Below are positions 8,801 to 11,032 of a stretch of 11,032 bases of DNA, piece after piece. The position numbers and the translations under genes were made by a program. Positions within the stretch are counted from its first letter, which is position 1. The number at the start of each line of letters is the position of its first letter. The stretch spans positions 1 through 11,032 of the forward strand of contig QUTJ01031347.1 of assembly GCA_003573635.1 (NCBI GenBank). The letters run 5' to 3'. This DNA is from Goniomonas avonlea (Eukaryota > Cryptophyceae > Goniomonadida > Goniomonadaceae). Below the pieces are notes generated by a model. That model saw only the letters and a program-made list of their open reading frames with translations. It was not told the DNA's origin and made no database searches.

Positions 8801-11032
8801 CGGCGTGAGTAGGTCTTTGTGTCTCCGAGCGACCTCCTGCGAACAGAGCCCTTGTTCCACGCCTTGGTCAAGGCCAAACCAACGATTTTCTTGTCCATCC
8901 CCGAGGTGTGGGAGCGCATGCAGGAGTACGTCGAGACGCGCATCCTCGACAAGGAGACGCGGCTCAACCACTGGGCCATGAGCAAGACCAAGGCGGGCAA
9001 TGCCGCAGCGCAGGTCAGCCGCCCTCCCTGACTCTCTGTCATCTCTCTCTGGGTGTCACTCACCCTCTCGCCCTGCCTCCCTCCCTCTCTAGTGCGTCTC
9101 GTAGCGATCGTTGTCGTGTTCGTGCTGGTGTGTACAGCCCTCCCCTTTAAAGCGCTCATGGTACCGTTTGCAGCGCACTTGCAGTCTCGTTCGCCGTCTC
9201 CCTCTATCTGCCGTCGCGCGCACGAGGGAAGACGGGAGAGACGAGAGAGGGGGGACGGGGTAGACGGGAGAGAGGGGACAGGGTCGACGGGAGAGAGGGG
9301 ACGGGAGTGACGGGAGAGACGGGAAGGGAGAGACGGGAGGGGGGGCGAGGGGCGAGGGCCTCCCGTGCTCTGAGGCGCTGACTGTTGTTCTCAGGGAGGC
9401 GCGTCCAAGCCTGCAGGCTTCGGCATCGCCCGCAAAATGATTGAGGGCGTGGCAGTCAAGCTGGGCCTTGACACCTGCAAGTTTGCAGCCTCCTGCTCCT
9501 CGCCCATGCTTGCCTCAAACCTGGATTTTTTCTTGTCGTGCAACATCCAGGTTCACGAGATCTACGGCTGTGCAGAGTCCACAGGCCCGCAGACACTCAA
9601 TGTGTCTGGCGTGAACACAAGCAAACTGGGGTCGGTTGGTCGCTCCGTGCGAGGCACCGAGATGGCCATTCTCAAGAACAAGGAGCACACTGTCGGAGAA
9701 GTCCTCTACCGGTGCGTGTGTCACCGTGCGTGTTGCGCAGCAAGCACACCTTGCAGGTAGCGCACAGCAAGCACACCTTGCAGGTAGCGCACAGCAAGCA
9801 CACCTTGCAGGTAGCGCACAGCAAGCACACCTTGTAGGCATCGCCGACCGCAGCGTGCTTAGCACACCTTGTAGGCATCGCCGCGATAAACGAAACCAAA
9901 ATATTGCTGTGAAAATAGGGTTGTAGAGGAGATGAACCAAAAAGGTCGTCTGATAGTCAACGCGCAGTGGCCGCCACATCTTCATGGGCTACCTCCTCAA
10001 TCCTGTAGCGACGCCCGAGGCGCTGGATGCGCAGGCGTGGTTCCACTCTGGCGACGCCGGCGAGGCCGACCAGCCTGGCTTCCTCACCCTCCACGGGCTC
10101 AATCGTGAGGTGAGCCTGACGACAGCAAGCGCACAACCGTCGACAACACCCCAGATTGTCTCTCATCCACGCTCCCCCGAGTCTGTCTGTCTGTCTGTCC
10201 GTCCGTCCGTCCGTCTATACCGGCAGCTGTTGATTGTCAACGGTGGTAAACAAAAACGTGCGTTGATACTGTGTGCGCAGGTGTTGATTGTCAACAAGGA
10301 CCCGCCGACTCGGCTGTTGCCGTGGCGGCTGGAGGCTGCAATCCGAGACAAACTGCCGCTGGTCCGCCACTGCATGGTCATGGGCGATCGCATGAAGAAC
10401 CTGACCTGTTTCCTCACGCTCAAGACGGAGTTCGGCTCCGACAAGCTCACCGACGAAGTCGTCCACCGCGCCAAGTGCGTCACCTTCTGTTTTCCCTCCC
10501 TAGTGGTTTGAAGAATCTCGCTCTCGCCCCATGCCTGAGACTAAAGTGGTGGCGCAGTCTGGCAGGCATCACCGTCGCCACGGTGCGCGACGCCACTGCC
10601 TCGCCCAAGTTCCGCTGCCTGCTCAACGAGGGCATTCAAGAAATCAACACCGAGGGGTTTGCGCCCACAGTGAAGAAGTTTGCCATCCTCCCCAGTGACT
10701 TCAGCGTCGACTATGGCGAGCTCTGCCCTCTGCGCAAGTTCCGTCGCCGTCAAATTGTCAGCCGGTGAGAGCGTCACTTTCACAACGCAGCCATCGTTCT
10801 TTGCCGGCCTTCACCTCCCCCTGAGACCCACCTCCCTCGTTGACTTGCCGCCGTTTGACGCTGCAGTTTGTGGTCGTATGCGTGACCCGCGCCGCGGCAG
10901 GTACCACAAGATCCTGGAGACCTTGTATGGCCCGGACTTCATTCCGCAGGTGTTCCCCCGAGACATGCACCCGATGATTACGCAGTCGGCGCTTGCGACA
11001 CTGCGGCACCCGCCGTCCGCGCCGGCCCCCCC
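5875..11032 (+). CDS. B-box zinc finger - Ala/Gln linker - bubblegum-type acyl-CoA synthetase fusion, 3' end open
   Basis: Exons are 5875-5988, 6033-6128, 6170-6664, 6711-6827, 6900-7013, 7176-7367, 7439-7555, 7596-7690, 8069-8212, 8313-8457, 8813-9013, 9395-9711, 9968-10109, 10281-10474 (or from 10227), 10558-10764 and 10901 to the edge, about 940 codons. All are GT-AG with matching phases. Residues 5-53 form a B-box with C5, C8, C17, C20, C36, C39, H44 and H51/H52. Residues 71-235 are mostly Ala and Gln. From ~236 the protein follows ACSBG (very-long-chain acyl-CoA synthetase, ATP- and CoA-dependent activation of fatty acids): NSYEWMVASIGCIYAGGI, LPLSY, YGCAES (E671), RGRHIFMGY, FHSGD, GELCPLRKFRR and a C-terminal RYHKILETLYG. 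The P-loop motif reads TPGTIGNPKA (482-491) instead of TSGTTGxPKG, and GAAP is replaced by CSSP, so ATP use may be weakened or lost. No stop is met before the edge. The family call is secure; the fusion rests on splice phase and the absence of any stop between the parts; function is unknown. Confidence 0.85.
6401..6478 (+). repeat. 33-base coding repeat in the Ala/Gln linker
   Basis: A unit starting gccgcttcgcaacaggcag begins at 6401, 6434 and, truncated, at 6467. It encodes an 11-residue block of Ala, Ser and Gln (AASQQAAAQQA). The first two copies are nearly identical at the base level, so this is a recent duplication inside an older Ala/Gln stretch that otherwise uses mixed GCN and CAR codons. 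Confidence 0.85.
7033..7132 (+). repeat. 25-base tandem repeat, 4 copies, intronic
   Basis: Copies begin at 7033, 7058, 7083 and 7108 with the core gtgtgaacgtttgtggcctc and tctccta at the joint. The array lies in intron 7014-7175. The joint ctcctag/tgtgaa resembles a 3' splice site, and the last copy ends in ctccacag. The acceptor used in my model is the later one, ending at 7175, because only it restores the acyl-CoA synthetase frame. Confidence 0.9.
7734..8032 (+). repeat. gtgtctgtact-based degenerate tandem repeat, intronic
   Basis: Short units built on tgtgtctgtac and ctggcgcatgctg alternate irregularly through about 300 bases of intron 7691-8068. There are at least two nested periods, an 11-12-base unit and longer blocks containing tggcgca. 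Open frames here on both strands come from the repeat. Confidence 0.9.
8505..8785 (+). repeat. ~30-base minisatellite with acggccggctgtgcgacac core, intronic
   Basis: About nine units combine acggccggctgtgcgacac with either aaacaccag or aacatgtgacgcaaacacgc, giving a higher-order pattern of alternating unit types. The array fills most of intron 8458-8812. On the minus strand it produces a long Cys/Val-rich open frame with no support as a gene. Confidence 0.93.
9224..9355 (+). repeat. G-rich purine tract with gacgggagaga repeats, intronic
   Basis: About 130 bases are almost wholly purine on the plus strand, with repeated gacgggagag and many runs of three or more G (for example near 9250-9260 and 9336-9352). 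The tract lies in intron 9014-9394, whose 5' part is instead pyrimidine-rich (ctccctctctag type). Confidence 0.9.
9735..9877 (+). repeat. 27-base minisatellite whose unit joint mimics a splice junction
   Basis: Copies begin at 9735 (25 bases), 9760, 9787, 9814 and, degenerate, 9841. The unit contains agcaagcacaccttgcag followed directly by gtagcgcac, so every joint reads ttgcag/gtagcg, like a 3' splice site fused to a 5' splice site. Later copies change to ttgtag/gcatcg. The array lies in intron 9712-9967, just downstream of the true donor (cg/gtgcgtg). Confidence 0.92.
10181..10216 (+). repeat. Tetranucleotide microsatellite (tctg/tccg)
   Basis: Five gtct-type units are followed by four gtcc-type units and a final gtct. 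The tract serves as the pyrimidine-rich stretch directly before the first of two candidate acceptors (ending 10226) in intron 10110-10280. Confidence 0.95.
10221..10302 (+). other. Duplicated 3' splice acceptor with in-frame exon starts
   Basis: The sequence cag-(c/g)tgttgattgtcaac occurs twice, at 10224 and 10278, exactly 54 bases apart. Both are legal acceptors for the phase-0 intron starting at 10110, and the 54 bases between exon starts 10227 and 10281 read open. The distal choice continues the enzyme as VLIVNKDPPTRLLPW. The proximal choice inserts 18 residues beginning LLIVNGGK. Confidence 0.7.

Noticed and set aside
8209-9159. 316-codon minus-strand open frame, Cys/Val-rich
   Set aside because: It crosses the ~30-base minisatellite and is antisense to well-supported acyl-CoA synthetase exons.

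Overview
The window is nuclear DNA from a microbial eukaryote. Its three protein-coding loci are broken by many GT-AG introns, reading frames join only through splicing, and the products (a polycystin-like channel, an ADP-ribosyltransferase-like protein, a B-box protein fused to a fatty-acyl-CoA synthetase) are eukaryotic. I cannot name the lineage. Splice sites look canonical GT-AG throughout. All exon models were built by hand from conserved protein segments, splice-site sequence and intron phase.

Layout: (1) 3228 down to 1, minus strand, a multi-exon membrane protein that runs off the left edge. Its order of segments (one membrane helix, a large extracellular-type region, then two more helices) fits a polycystin/TRPP channel. 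(2) 3229-3438, a ~210-base divergent promoter region with a TATA-like box facing the minus-strand gene. (3) 3439-5127, plus strand, a complete seven-exon gene for a 434-residue protein: basic N-terminus, coiled coil, C-terminal YHGT domain resembling the ADP-ribosyltransferase/PARP fold. (4) 5128-5874, intergenic, no gene recognised. (5) 5875 to the right edge, plus strand, a gene of at least 16 exons for a B-box zinc finger, a 165-residue Ala/Gln-rich linker and a nearly full-length bubblegum-type (ACSBG) acyl-CoA synthetase. Several ATP-site motifs of the synthetase are altered.

Introns fall into two kinds. Many are 40-46 bases. Nine of the twelve longer than 150 bases hold their own, mutually unrelated tandem repeat. 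In several, the repeat unit contains splice-site-like sequence, which suggests introns growing by local tandem duplication of their ends. The long open frames across these repeats are not genes.

The most notable items are the B-box/ACSBG fusion with a degenerate ATP site, a duplicated in-frame splice acceptor that would switch the sequence of a hinge motif in the same enzyme, and the intron-private minisatellites. The three genes share no obvious pathway.
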